Program-made: the position numbers and the translations under genes
The notes under the pieces: generated by a model
Database searches by the model: none
Told to the model about the DNA's origin: nothing
What the model saw: only the letters and a program-made list of their open reading frames with translations
NCBI GenBank assembly: GCA_030647905.1
Contig: JAUSJA010000018.1
Coordinates: forward strand, 27,793-91,792
Reading direction: 5' to 3'
From: Gemmatimonadaceae bacterium
GTDB taxonomy: Bacteria; Gemmatimonadota; Gemmatimonadetes; Gemmatimonadales; Gemmatimonadaceae
DNA: 64,000 bases
Shown: in pieces, positions 35,361 through 43,718 of the stretch
Numbering within the stretch: the stretch's first letter is position 1
Layout: each line of letters starts with the position of its first letter

Positions 35361-35389
35361 GCTGCGTAAAATAAGGTTCTTCGCGAGAG

Positions 35390-36490
35390 CTAGATGCCCC
35401 CGAGCACCACGTCTATCTGCCTCGAGATCGCGTCCCTGATCTGATCGGGCAGAGGGAATGCGATAGCCAGCGATGCAACCGGATTCGATCCGACGCTCCG
35501 GTTCGCCGAGCGCAGGTAGTAGCGCGCGTATCCGTCAACCAGCTCGGGTGAGACCTTCTGAAGCAGGATCGCTCCCCCTCGCACCGCCCCGGCGGAGATG
35601 TAGCGATCGAGAAGGCCGTTTCGCCTGTCGGTCGGAGTCACGTTGTCCTCGACAGCCGTCGCCACCTCGCGTCCGACCAGCTCGTGGGCGACGACGTAGA
35701 TCGCCTCGATCGCGTCGGAGCTGCGTGCGGGGAAGGCCACCGCGGTGGCATTCTGGCGTTTGCCCGCACTCAGCGTGCGTCCCTCTCCGTCGAGCGGCAG
35801 CGAGAGAAGGATCTCGCCGCCCGCCTGGCGCGTGTTGTTCAGGAACCGCTGGAGACGCGGCCGGTACATGTTCTCCCAGATGCTCGAGACCTGGTCCAGC
35901 ACGGGCACCCGCTCGCGCTGCTGCTGATCCCAGTACGCCTTGTAGAAGCGGCTGTTCTCGTCGCGGATTGACTGCGTGAAGAGACGCGCCCATTCACGGT
36001 CGGCGGGTACCGGGAAATATCCCGAGAGGAGGGCGATGAGATCCGCCGTTTCCTGGTTGCTTGCCGCACGCGGATTTCCGTCGGCGCGCACGAAGATGTC
36101 CATCGCCTGCAGCAGCTCGTTGAGTGACGCGAAGTAGAGCGGGATGAACTGCGCATTGACGAGAGATCTGTTCAGCGCGAACCGGCTGCGCAGCGTGGAG
36201 ATGTTCGCGTCGAGCTGGGTGGTGACGTTCGCGCGCCGCTTGAGGTCGTTCATCTCTGCCTTGTACCCGCGGCGGAAGAAGGGCACCTGAGTCGTGTCGT
36301 CCTGGATCATGGCGAATCCGTGGAGCCACAGGTCCACATGTTCGCGGGCGTGGACGGGCCACGCGGTCGTCGGCGCCACCGCGCCGGTGTCGGTGGATCC
36401 AGTCGAGCCCATGCCCCCTACCGTCGCACAACCGGCGAGCACGGCAACGAATCCGGCCATCCATGTCCATCGCGCTGTTGAAAAACACAT
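35390..36490 (-). CDS. Lipoprotein of unknown function
   Basis: 366 aa with a signal peptide ending in the lipobox VLAGC (Cys about 21). The mature protein is mostly helical with no recognised catalytic motif. A stretch reads VVAHELVGREVATAVED; the HE pair recalls a zinc-protease HExxH but the second His is missing. Probably anchored in the envelope. It lies 29 bp upstream of the membrane-protein gene. Confidence 0.65.
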   Translation of the reverse strand: MCFSTARWTWMAGFVAVLAGCATVGGMGSTGSTDTGAVAPTTAWPVHAREHVDLWLHGFAMIQDDTTQVPFFRRGYKAEMNDLKRRANVTTQLDANISTLRSRFALNRSLVNAQFIPLYFASLNELLQAMDIFVRADGNPRAASNQETADLIALLSGYFPVPADREWARLFTQSIRDENSRFYKAYWDQQQRERVPVLDQVSSIWENMYRPRLQRFLNNTRQAGGEILLSLPLDGEGRTLSAGKRQNATAVAFPARSSDAIEAIYVVAHELVGREVATAVEDNVTPTDRRNGLLDRYISAGAVRGGAILLQKVSPELVDGYARYYLRSANRSVGSNPVASLAIAFPLPDQIRDAISRQIDVVLGGI

Positions 36491-36551
36491 TGCAGTCCTC
36501 CGGGTTTACCGCGCCGAGGCGCGGATCAGAGCCCGGCGATCTTCGCGCGGG

Positions 36552-37754
36552 CTAGTGAAATGCCTCCACGATCAGCGCTATCCCCTGGCCCCCGCCGATG
36601 CAGGCGCTGCCGAGTCCGTAACGCTTTCCCTCAGCCCGGAGTGTATGCAGTAGATGGGCCGTGATTCTCGCCCCGGACGCCGCGAGGGGGTGGCTGATGG
36701 CGATGGCGCCGCCCTGACGGTTGAGCTTCGCGCGATCGAGCCCCATCTCGCGCTCTACCGCGCAAGTCTGGGCCGCGAACGCCTCATTGATCTCGATGAT
36801 ATTCATGTCGTCGAGTGAGAGGCCGGCTGCGGACAGTGCCTTGCGCGATGCCGGCACCGGGCCGATGCCCATGATCTTCGGATCCACCCCCGCGATCCCC
36901 CACGACACGAGACGGCCGAGCGGCTTCAGCCCCCGATCGGTGGCGAATGACGCGCTGGAGATGACGAGAGCGCCGGCGCCATCGCCGATTCCCGACGCGT
37001 TGCCGGCCGTGACGACGCCATTCTCGCGAAATGCCGGCTTTAGCTTCGCCAGGCCCTCGAGTGTCGAGTCGGGCCGCATGTGCTCGTCACGCGCGAAGGT
37101 CTCGACCTGCTTCGTCTTCGGATTCCGCACCGGGATGCCGATGATTTCATCGGCGAACGCGCCCGCCGCCCACGCATCGCGCGCGAGCTGCTGCGACCGA
37201 AGCGCGAATTCGTCCACGCTCTCGCGTCCGAGCTCGTACTTGTCGGCGAGATTCTCCGCCGTCTCCGCCATCGCCAGTCCGGCATAGCTGTCGGTGAGCG
37301 CCGCCCACAGAGTGTCCTCCAGCGGCGGCGACTTCCCGAACGGCACTCCCCATCGCACTCTCGCGATGTGAGGCGCCTGGGACATCGAATCCGCTCCGCC
37401 GACGAGACAGACAGTCGAGTCGCCCAGCAGGATCTCGTGCGCGCCGCTCACCACCGACTGGAAACCGGAGCCGCACAGACGATTGAGCGTCAGCGCCGGA
37501 GACTCCTCCCGGCATCCCGCCTTCAGTGAGACATGCCGCGCGAAATACGCCGAGTCGGCGCTGGTGTAGAGGACGTTGCCGAAAATCGTGCTGTCCACGT
37601 CGGCAGCTTCGATTCCCGCGCGCTCGATCGCCGCCTTTGCCGCGTAAGTCGTCAGCTCGGTCACCGGCATGTCGCGGAGCGTTCCGCCAAACGTGCCGAA
37701 CGGCGTGCGAACCGCCGAGAGGAAGACGACCTCGCTCTTGCCGTTCGATGTCAT
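36552..37754 (-). CDS. Acetyl-CoA acetyltransferase (thiolase)
   Basis: 400 aa. Nucleophilic Cys94 lies in LNRLCGSGFQS. The catalytic His is in AISHPLAASGAR, the second Cys in GSACIGGGQGIAL. It condenses or cleaves acetyl-CoA and acetoacetyl-CoA. With the 3-hydroxybutyryl-CoA dehydrogenase and the phasin-like gene nearby it points to polyhydroxybutyrate or short-chain acyl metabolism. No PHA synthase is in the window. Confidence 0.95.
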   Translation of the reverse strand: MTSNGKSEVVFLSAVRTPFGTFGGTLRDMPVTELTTYAAKAAIERAGIEAADVDSTIFGNVLYTSADSAYFARHVSLKAGCREESPALTLNRLCGSGFQSVVSGAHEILLGDSTVCLVGGADSMSQAPHIARVRWGVPFGKSPPLEDTLWAALTDSYAGLAMAETAENLADKYELGRESVDEFALRSQQLARDAWAAGAFADEIIGIPVRNPKTKQVETFARDEHMRPDSTLEGLAKLKPAFRENGVVTAGNASGIGDGAGALVISSASFATDRGLKPLGRLVSWGIAGVDPKIMGIGPVPASRKALSAAGLSLDDMNIIEINEAFAAQTCAVEREMGLDRAKLNRQGGAIAISHPLAASGARITAHLLHTLRAEGKRYGLGSACIGGGQGIALIVEAFH

Positions 37755-37790
37755 CGTGATTCCGGTTTTAGAAGATTGATCCGATACGCG

Positions 37791-38516
37791 TCAGCCGACG
37801 CCGCGACCGCATGTCGCGCAGAACTTCCACCCTTTCTCCAGCTCGCTGCCGCACGCGGGACAGCGCGACACCGAGAGATTATTGCCGCAGTGCGGGCAGT
37901 AGATCACCGTCCGGCCTTCAGGAAGCGTGCCGCCGCAGAAGCGGCACCCCTCGGGAACGGAAGCGCTCATCAGCGACGACAGCGCCGCGGGAGCGGTTCT
38001 CGCCGCGTCTGCGACCGGCGCCGGCGCTGGTCCGGGTGATGAGACGGGGAATGTCGCGTTGATACCAGGGGCAGGTGACACCGAGCCCGGTGATTCGGCG
38101 ACCGATCCTCGTGGGGTCTCCTCTGCCGCGACCGATCCATTCGCGGTCGGCGCGGCCTCCGTCCCGGACGCAGTCAGGGCGCGAATGCGACGCAACGCCT
38201 CCGGCGCGAGCGACACCTTCGAAGTGGCGAATTCGCGAAACGCGCCGGTGTCCATGTTGCGCGACTCCACCTCGGCCTTGAGCTTGTCGCGCATGGCGGG
38301 GTCGGTGAGCAGGTAGTCGCGCTCGCCGGAGAGCAGCCGCGTCATCGCGATCTCGTAATCCTGATTCGTTTCGATTCCGAGCTCGCGCCGGTGATGGCGG
38401 TAGGGAATCAGCGTCTCGTAGAGCTCCTGCACCGTGAAGGGCAGCGTCAGATACTCCGAGTGCCGGTGTCTGATGTTGCTCACCAGGCGATGAAATACGC
38501 GGTCTAGATCGTCCAT
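37791..38516 (-). CDS. Double zinc-ribbon protein
   Basis: 241 aa from ATG at 38516. The N-terminal half is helical and charged. A Ala/Pro/Ser-rich linker follows (about 120-180). The C-terminus carries three treble-clef-like pairs: CRFCG, CPHCG / CPACG, and CATCG, so it can bind two zinc ions. Such proteins often act as adaptors in protein or nucleic-acid complexes. The 5' end overlaps the rnhA-like gene by 13 bp. The frame is open further upstream, but that part is antisense shadow. Confidence 0.75.
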   Translation of the reverse strand: MDDLDRVFHRLVSNIRHRHSEYLTLPFTVQELYETLIPYRHHRRELGIETNQDYEIAMTRLLSGERDYLLTDPAMRDKLKAEVESRNMDTGAFREFATSKVSLAPEALRRIRALTASGTEAAPTANGSVAAEETPRGSVAESPGSVSPAPGINATFPVSSPGPAPAPVADAARTAPAALSSLMSASVPEGCRFCGGTLPEGRTVIYCPHCGNNLSVSRCPACGSELEKGWKFCATCGRGVG

Positions 38517-39130
38517 ACTCTCGGGCTTGGCTTGAATGTCCCGGGCTCGGGAAACGGCGCGGTATCCCTGAACCCATTTCTTCCTTCCCGTCGCGCCGCC
38601 ATCCAGCTCTCGAACTCCGACGGAACGAGGCCTGCGGAGTTGGATTGTTCCGCCGCCGCGCGCGTGGCGAGATGGTTTGCGTACTCGTTCTGCGGTTGTC
38701 CGTTGTGGCCGCGAACCCAGTTCCACTGGCAGTCGAACGGCGCCGTCGCCTCGATGGCCTGCTTCCAGCGCGCGAGGTTCTCGATCGGCCCGGTCTTTCG
38801 CTTCCACCCGCGCGCGATCCAGCCGGCTACCCACGAGCGCATCCCTTCGACAATGTACTTCGAGTCGCTCGTGAAGACGACGTGGAACGGCCGCTCCATG
38901 CGCGACAGCTCGCCGAACGCCTCGATCACCGATCGCAGCGCCATCCGATTGTTGGTCGTCGCTGGCTCGGAAACCCAGTAATCCCATCTCACCAGCCGGC
39001 CGGCTTCGGCGTCCATCAGCTCGACCACCCCTCCGGCGCCGCCGGGATTGCTCCCCTCGCGGCCATTGCCGAGGCAGGACTCGTCGGCGTAGATGGCGAT
39101 GAGCGCTGCTTCGTCATGCCTTGCGCTCAT
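38504..39130 (-). CDS. RNase HI-like protein with altered active site
   Basis: 208 aa. The RNase HI fold is clear: YADESCLGN (Asp16 = first catalytic Asp), TTNNRM, TSDSKYIVEGMRSW (Asp89 = third), WVRGHNGQPQNE. But the second acidic residue (Glu after TNNRM in E. coli) is Ala64, and the fourth (Asp in ERCDELA) is Asn152. An insertion of about 8 residues follows SCLGN. Two of four metal ligands are therefore lost, so classical RNA-DNA cleavage is doubtful. The C-terminal about 45 residues are extra. Its start overlaps the 73-aa gene by ATGA. Confidence 0.85.
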   Translation of the reverse strand: MSARHDEAALIAIYADESCLGNGREGSNPGGAGGVVELMDAEAGRLVRWDYWVSEPATTNNRMALRSVIEAFGELSRMERPFHVVFTSDSKYIVEGMRSWVAGWIARGWKRKTGPIENLARWKQAIEATAPFDCQWNWVRGHNGQPQNEYANHLATRAAAEQSNSAGLVPSEFESWMAARREGRNGFRDTAPFPEPGTFKPSPRVWTI

Positions 39131-39348
39131 GTCGGGACGACCTGGAGCCGCTCGATCTCGTCGAGATGAAGCGTTATCTCGTCGCCGGTCGTGGGATGCA
39201 GGATTGCCACCGCTTCGCGCTGGCCTTCCATCCAGATGCGCTTGGGGACTCCGACATACTCGGTGCCGCGGCGGAAGATCGAGACACGCCGCCCATGCGT
39301 GATGGCGCTCTCGAGCGCGTCGTACTGCCTGTGTGTCAGTTGACTCAA
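39127..39348 (-). CDS. Small protein (73 aa), function unknown
   Basis: Start TTG at 39348 with a GGAGAGAG site just upstream. The TTG overlaps the stop of the M20 peptidase gene (TTGA), and its own stop overlaps the RNase HI-like ATG (ATGA). The protein (SQLTHRQYDALESAITHG, then RGTEYVGVPKRI) is mixed alpha/beta with no membrane segment. A longer reading back to 39516 is antisense noise. The double 4-bp overlap strongly supports it as a real gene. Confidence 0.7.
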   Translation of the reverse strand: MSQLTHRQYDALESAITHGRRVSIFRRGTEYVGVPKRIWMEGQREAVAILHPTTGDEITLHLDEIERLQVVPT

Positions 39349-40526
39349 TCTCTCTCCATCATCCAGTCCACCGCGACGCGCGCCAGCACCGATGCTGCCC
39401 GCTCGATCTCCGCCACCGGCACGTACTCCTCGGCCGCGTGCGCCAGCGCGATGTCGCCGGGCCCGAAGCACACCGCCGGAATTCCAGCTTCGTTGAGCAG
39501 CGCCGCGTCGGTCCACGCACTCATTCCTTCGACAGGAGCGTCGAGCCCCTCGGCTCGCAGCGCCCGCTCGAGCGCGCCAACCACCGGCGCGTCACTCGCG
39601 ACATCACTCGGTGCCTGCGCGGTTATCAATCTAACTGAGGCGGAAAGCTCGGGCCGCCGCGCCCTGACGCGATCGAGCCCCGAATTGACCTCGGCGAGAG
39701 CGTCGGCCGGCGTCTCGCCGGGCAACGTCCTTCGCTCGACCGACAACACGCACCGGTCGGGATAAGTGGACAGGCCCGTGCCGCCGGAGATCGTCGAGGC
39801 GTGAAGCGACGCGCGGCCAAGCAGGCGGTGTGTACGTGTGCGGAGCGGTCCGGCGTCGAGCTCGTCCAGATCTGCGAGCAACAGTCCGGCGTGGCGGATG
39901 GCGTCAACGCCGATGTCGTAGCGGCTGCCGTGCGCCGCGCGCCCGCTGAATTCGATCTCCATCCACACAAATCCACGATGCGCGGGACAGATCGCGAGAC
40001 AAGTTGGCTCGGTGAGGATCGCGCGCTCGGCGGTGAGCCCGCTCGCGAGCAGGGCGCGCATCCCGAGACTCTCGTATTCCTCGTCCGTGACGGCGGCGAT
40101 GACGATCTGCCGGCGCGCCTTGTCACCGCATTGTTCCGCCGCTCGCGCCGCGGCGACACACATCGCCGCGACTCCGGATTTCATGTCCGCCGATCCTCGG
40201 CCGTAGATGCGGCCGCCGGCAATCTCTGCCGCGAAGGGATCGTGCGACATTCCCTCGACGCCGACAGTGTCGAGATGCCCCGCGAACATCAGCGCCGGAG
40301 TGCCGCTCGGGCCGATCCGCGCGGTGAGGTTGGGACGGCCGGGCGCCGAGTTGGAGAGCTCGACCCGGAATCCCCAGTCGCCGAGCAGCCCGGCGAGCGA
40401 CTGCGCGATCTGCTGCTCGCCCGGTCCGCCGGGGACGAGCGTGGGGTTTCTCGAATCAATGCGGGTGAGCTCGCGCGTCAGCGCGATCGCGTCACCGCGA
40501 GGGATCTGCATTGCGATCTGGCTCAA
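39345..40526 (-). CDS. M20 metallopeptidase (ArgE/DapE family)
   Basis: 393 aa. Metal and catalytic residues are visible: MFAGHLDTVG (His, Asp), GRGSADMKSGVAAM, TDEEYESLGM (catalytic Glu), and a late His region AEEYVPVAE. A dimerisation domain with RAAHGS sits in the middle. Likely acetylornithine deacetylase or succinyl-diaminopimelate desuccinylase; sequence alone does not decide. First gene of a chain with the 73-aa, RNase HI-like and zinc-ribbon genes, all overlapping. Confidence 0.9.
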   Translation of the reverse strand: MSQIAMQIPRGDAIALTRELTRIDSRNPTLVPGGPGEQQIAQSLAGLLGDWGFRVELSNSAPGRPNLTARIGPSGTPALMFAGHLDTVGVEGMSHDPFAAEIAGGRIYGRGSADMKSGVAAMCVAAARAAEQCGDKARRQIVIAAVTDEEYESLGMRALLASGLTAERAILTEPTCLAICPAHRGFVWMEIEFSGRAAHGSRYDIGVDAIRHAGLLLADLDELDAGPLRTRTHRLLGRASLHASTISGGTGLSTYPDRCVLSVERRTLPGETPADALAEVNSGLDRVRARRPELSASVRLITAQAPSDVASDAPVVGALERALRAEGLDAPVEGMSAWTDAALLNEAGIPAVCFGPGDIALAHAAEEYVPVAEIERAASVLARVAVDWMMERD

Positions 40527-40560
40527 CCGAGCTTCCCGCTCGCCGCGGACGCTCCGCGGC

Positions 40561-41271
40561 TTACCTGCGCCTGGCTTTCGCCGCCTTTTTGGGAGTGGGC
40601 TTTTTCGCCGCGATTTTTTTCGCCGCGGGTTTCTTGGCGGCTGGTTTCTTGGCGGCTGGTTTTTTGGCGGCTGGTTTCTTGGCGGCTGGCTTCTTGGCAG
40701 CTGGCTTCTTTGCAGCTGGCTTCTTTACAGCGGGCTTCTTTACAGCTGGCTTCTTCGGCGCGGGCTTGCTCACCTTCTTCACCGCAGGCTTTGCCGGTTT
40801 CGGTGCCGGCTTCGGTGCGGCCTTCGCTGGAGCAGCCGGTTTCACGGGAGCAGCGTGCTTCGCCGCGCCCGAAACGTGCGCTGGTGCCGGAGGCGCGACG
40901 GGCTTCCGCTTGGGTTGATGCTCCTCGACCTGGCGAATCAGCTTGTCGGCCTCTTCCTGCGTCATCTGTCCGCGCCGTACCATATACTGGACGAGGTCAC
41001 GAGCACTTTCGATCACGAAGCCGCTCAGGCCGGCGGCGGCGTTCACGACGTCCTTCATCGCCGCGGCCATCTTGCTGCCGGCCTCGAGGCTGATCTCGTG
41101 GGCCTTCGCCGCCATCTCGGCGACAGTATCCTTGACGTCGGCACCACGGTGGCCGGGACTCCGCCTGGGCGGAGTCGGCGGAGCGCCGTCGGCTGGGGCC
41201 GCTGGGGCGGCGGGGGCTGCGGGGGCTGCGGGGACCGCGGGCACCGACGGTTTTTGGTTCTCAGCCATCAC
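40561..41271 (-). CDS. PhaF-like phasin with histone-H1-like tail
   Basis: 236 aa. An Ala/Pro-rich N-terminus leads to an amphipathic helical domain (about 50-125, VAEMAAKAHEISLEAG, then VIESARDLVQYMVRRGQMTQEEADKLI) like phasin-superfamily proteins. The last 100 residues are repeats of KKPAA/KKPAV, a histone H1-like DNA-binding tail, encoded by a 15-bp tandem DNA repeat. Pseudomonas PhaF has this same layout and links PHA granules to the nucleoid. The nearby thiolase and dehydrogenase fit. Pure nucleoid protein is the alternative. Confidence 0.75.
   Translation of the reverse strand: MMAENQKPSVPAVPAAPAAPAAPAAPADGAPPTPPRRSPGHRGADVKDTVAEMAAKAHEISLEAGSKMAAAMKDVVNAAAGLSGFVIESARDLVQYMVRRGQMTQEEADKLIRQVEEHQPKRKPVAPPAPAHVSGAAKHAAPVKPAAPAKAAPKPAPKPAKPAVKKVSKPAPKKPAVKKPAVKKPAAKKPAAKKPAAKKPAAKKPAAKKPAAKKPAAKKIAAKKPTPKKAAKARRR
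40608..40765. repeat. 15-bp tandem repeat encoding KKPAA units
   Basis: About ten copies of a 15-bp unit related to GGCGGCTGGTTTCTT lie inside the phasin-like gene, encoding Lys-Lys-Pro-Ala-Ala units on the minus strand. Copy number is likely to vary between strains. Confidence 0.9.
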
Positions 41272-41319
41272 ACGCTCCTGATCTATTGACGGGTCGCGAT
41301 TCGATTATTCGGGGGAAGG

Positions 41320-41371
41320 TTTCACACCTCACGAGACATTTCCGCCACGCTCGGCGGCAAGAGGTGGGAAA
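41320..41371. other. Imperfect long hairpin in divergent intergenic region
   Basis: TTTCACACCTC pairs with GAGGTGGGAAA (one mismatch) around an inner CCGCC/GGCGG stem. It lies between the divergent phasin-like gene and the CoA-transferase gene, so it may be a leader structure or operator. No known riboswitch pattern is recognised. Confidence 0.4.
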
Positions 41372-41506
41372 CGGCGCTAAGTATATGATTTTCCGTAACT
41401 AAAACAAGTAAGGATAAGGTAGGACTATAGGTGGCTTCGCCCTCGGGTGACCGCACGATCGTGGCACAAACACCAAGACATTATAGCAACATTACCAAGA
41501 CATCAT

Positions 41507-42607
41507 ATGCTCAATCACATGAAATGCCTCGATCTGTCGCGCGTGCTGGCAGGACCCCTCGCTACTATGATGTTGGGCGACCTTGGCGCACAGGTCATCA
41601 AAATCGAGAAGCCCGGCACCGGTGACGACACCCGCGGGTGGGGGCCGCCGTTCGACGATCGGGGTGAGAGCGCGTACTACCTCTCGGTCAACCGGAACAA
41701 GAAAAGCGTCGCTCTGGATCTCGATCAGCAATGCGACAGGGAGCTCATTCTGGAGCTCGCCCGCGGGTCCGACATTGTGGTGGACAATTTCCGCCCGGGC
41801 GCTCTCGAGCGACGAGGGATAGATCCGCGCCGGCTGGTCGAGGAGAACAGCGGTCTCATATGGTGCACGATCACCGGGTTTGGGGAGAACAATCCACGCG
41901 TCGGCTACGACCTCGTCGTCCAGGCGGAGAGCGGGTGGATGTCCATCACCGGCGAGGCGGAGGGGGAGCCGATGCGCGCCGGCGTCGCTCTGGCCGACAT
42001 CATTGCGGGCAAGGACGCGGCGATCTCGATTCTCGCCGCTCTCGTCGCCAAAAGCGTTTCCAGCGGAGCGCTTCCGCCGGAAAAGCGACGCATCCACATC
42101 TCTCTTTCGGCCAGCGCCACCGCCGCGCTGATCAACGTCGCCCAGAACTCACTCGTCACCGGGCGTGACGCCAGGCGCTGGGGAAACCAGCATCCCAATC
42201 TCGTGCCGTACCAGCTCTTTCATGCCGCCGACCGGCCAATAATCGTCGCGGTCGGAAGCGACTCTCAATGGAAGGGATGCGCGAGAGCGCTCGGGCTCGA
42301 CGCACTGGCCGATGACGTTTCGGTCTCCACTAATGCCGGACGGCTCACATCGCGGGATCGCATCGTCTTAGCCGTCGCCGAAAAACTGCGCGAGCGTCCC
42401 GCGGCGGAATGGATCGCGAAGCTCGACGCAGCGGGCGTACCATGCGGTCTGGTGAAGACGGTTCTCGAATCGCTGAGCGAAGTTTCCGTCTCCCCTCTCA
42501 CCGGAATCGCGCCGAGCGTGCCGGGGGATGTGCGGCTTCCGCCGCCGCGACTGGATGAGCATGGAGAGGAGATTCGGCGACTGCGATGGGGTGCGTTCGA
42601 CCGCTGA
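41507..42607 (+). CDS. Class III CoA-transferase (CaiB/BaiF family)
   Basis: 366 aa from ATG at 41507; ATG 41519 (MKCLDLSRVLAGP) is also possible. Family features: LDLSRVLAGPLATMMLGDLGAQVIKIEKP at the start, the catalytic Asp in VGYDLVVQAESG, and KDAAISILAALVA. These enzymes transfer CoA between carboxylic acids. The substrate is unknown. The 235-bp upstream region is AT-richer than the surroundings and holds a long hairpin. Confidence 0.92.
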   Translation: MLNHMKCLDLSRVLAGPLATMMLGDLGAQVIKIEKPGTGDDTRGWGPPFDDRGESAYYLSVNRNKKSVALDLDQQCDRELILELARGSDIVVDNFRPGALERRGIDPRRLVEENSGLIWCTITGFGENNPRVGYDLVVQAESGWMSITGEAEGEPMRAGVALADIIAGKDAAISILAALVAKSVSSGALPPEKRRIHISLSASATAALINVAQNSLVTGRDARRWGNQHPNLVPYQLFHAADRPIIVAVGSDSQWKGCARALGLDALADDVSVSTNAGRLTSRDRIVLAVAEKLRERPAAEWIAKLDAAGVPCGLVKTVLESLSEVSVSPLTGIAPSVPGDVRLPPPRLDEHGEEIRRLRWGAFDR

Positions 42608-42660
42608 ACGCTCCGACTTCCCGTCTATCGGGGATTCGACAAACGCATTACACTAGCGGC

Positions 42661-43230
42661 GTGACTACAACCGCACCAACGGCCCCGCCTGTAGACCAGG
42701 CCGATGCGGACCAGGAGATCATCAGTCGCGTCCTTGCCGGATTCAAGGACGCATTCGGTATCCTGATCCAGCGTTACAGCGATCCGCTCTATCGCCACGC
42801 ACTCGGCATGACGGGCAGTCCCGATGTAGCCGAGGACATTTTGCAGGCGAGCTTCATCAAGGCGTACCAGCACCTGGGTGAGGTGCGCGGCAGGTTCGAC
42901 GCGTGGCTGTTCAGAATCGTCGCGAATTCGTGTAAGGACTGGCTGAAGAACATTCGCCGGACGCACGTCAGCTACGAAGAGGACAATCAGCCGTCTTCGT
43001 TCTCGAATCCCGAGGAGGAGCTGGATCGCAACGAGCTGCGTTCCGATCTGGAGTATGCGCTGGCGCGTCTGCCCGAATCACTTCGCGAAGCGTTCGTAAT
43101 GAAACACGTCGAAGGCAGGTCGTACGAAGAGATGGCGGTGTTGCTGGAAACCACTGTCGGTGCGCTGAAGATGCGTGTGCATCGCGCCCGCGAGGCGCTG
43201 CAGTCATTACTCGAGGAGAAGTACGCATGA
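42661..43230 (+). CDS. ECF-family RNA polymerase sigma factor
   Basis: 189 aa from GTG at 42661. Region 2 (FGILIQRYSDPLYRHALGMTG, DILQASFIKAYQHL, FDAWLFRIVANSCKDWLK) and region 4 (ALARLPESLREAFVMKHVEG, YEEMAVLLETTVGALKMRVHRARE) are complete. It directs RNA polymerase to stress or envelope genes. The next gene overlaps by ATGA and is its likely anti-sigma factor. Target promoters are not evident here. Confidence 0.95.
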   Translation: MTTTAPTAPPVDQADADQEIISRVLAGFKDAFGILIQRYSDPLYRHALGMTGSPDVAEDILQASFIKAYQHLGEVRGRFDAWLFRIVANSCKDWLKNIRRTHVSYEEDNQPSSFSNPEEELDRNELRSDLEYALARLPESLREAFVMKHVEGRSYEEMAVLLETTVGALKMRVHRAREALQSLLEEKYA

Positions 43231-43589
43231 GCGACGAGACCCCGGACGGACCGGCCCCGGAACAGCGGGTCCATAGAAAGACCCCGCCCGCGACGCCGGC
43301 AGTGCAGGCGTGGCTGGATGGCGAGCAGCCGCGTGAGGGTCTGGCGACCGCGGACGAGCAGGAGACCGCCGAGCTCTGGGCGCGCATCAACAGCGAGGCC
43401 GAGCAGCTTCGCCGCCGCAATACGCCGATTCATGTGCAGAGCCGTATTCTGAGCTCGCTTCCCGACACGCCCATGGTCGCGGTGGATGTTCCCCCGAAGG
43501 GATTTCAGCTTGGCACCGCAGTGGCGGTGATCGGTGGAGTGATCATCGTGGCTATCGGCGCACTCATTGGATTCATGCTCGTGCGTTGA
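43227..43589 (+). CDS. Putative single-pass membrane anti-sigma factor
   Basis: 120 aa. A cytoplasmic polar N-terminal part (about 1-88) precedes one membrane helix near residues 93-118. It lacks the Hx3Cx2C zinc motif of ZAS anti-sigma factors. The position (ATGA overlap with the ECF sigma gene) and topology still fit an anti-sigma factor. The sequence alone does not prove it. Confidence 0.65.
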   Translation: MSDETPDGPAPEQRVHRKTPPATPAVQAWLDGEQPREGLATADEQETAELWARINSEAEQLRRRNTPIHVQSRILSSLPDTPMVAVDVPPKGFQLGTAVAVIGGVIIVAIGALIGFMLVR

Positions 43590-43610
43590 GAACCGGATGT
43601 TTCCTTTCAG

Positions 43611-43648
43611 TGCCAGTCTCGCCAATGCTCAGCGGGACTGGCATTTTT
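43611..43648 (+). terminator. Rho-independent terminator
   Basis: TGCCAGTCTCGC pairs with GCGGGACTGGCA (one G-T wobble) around a 9-nt loop, then TTTTT. Ends the sigma/anti-sigma operon. Confidence 0.92.
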
Positions 43649-43718
43649 GTTAAAGCGGCCTGCCGTTTGCATTCTTCCAGGCCGACGGATTGAACATCTT
43701 GCTCACTCGAAGGGAGGG

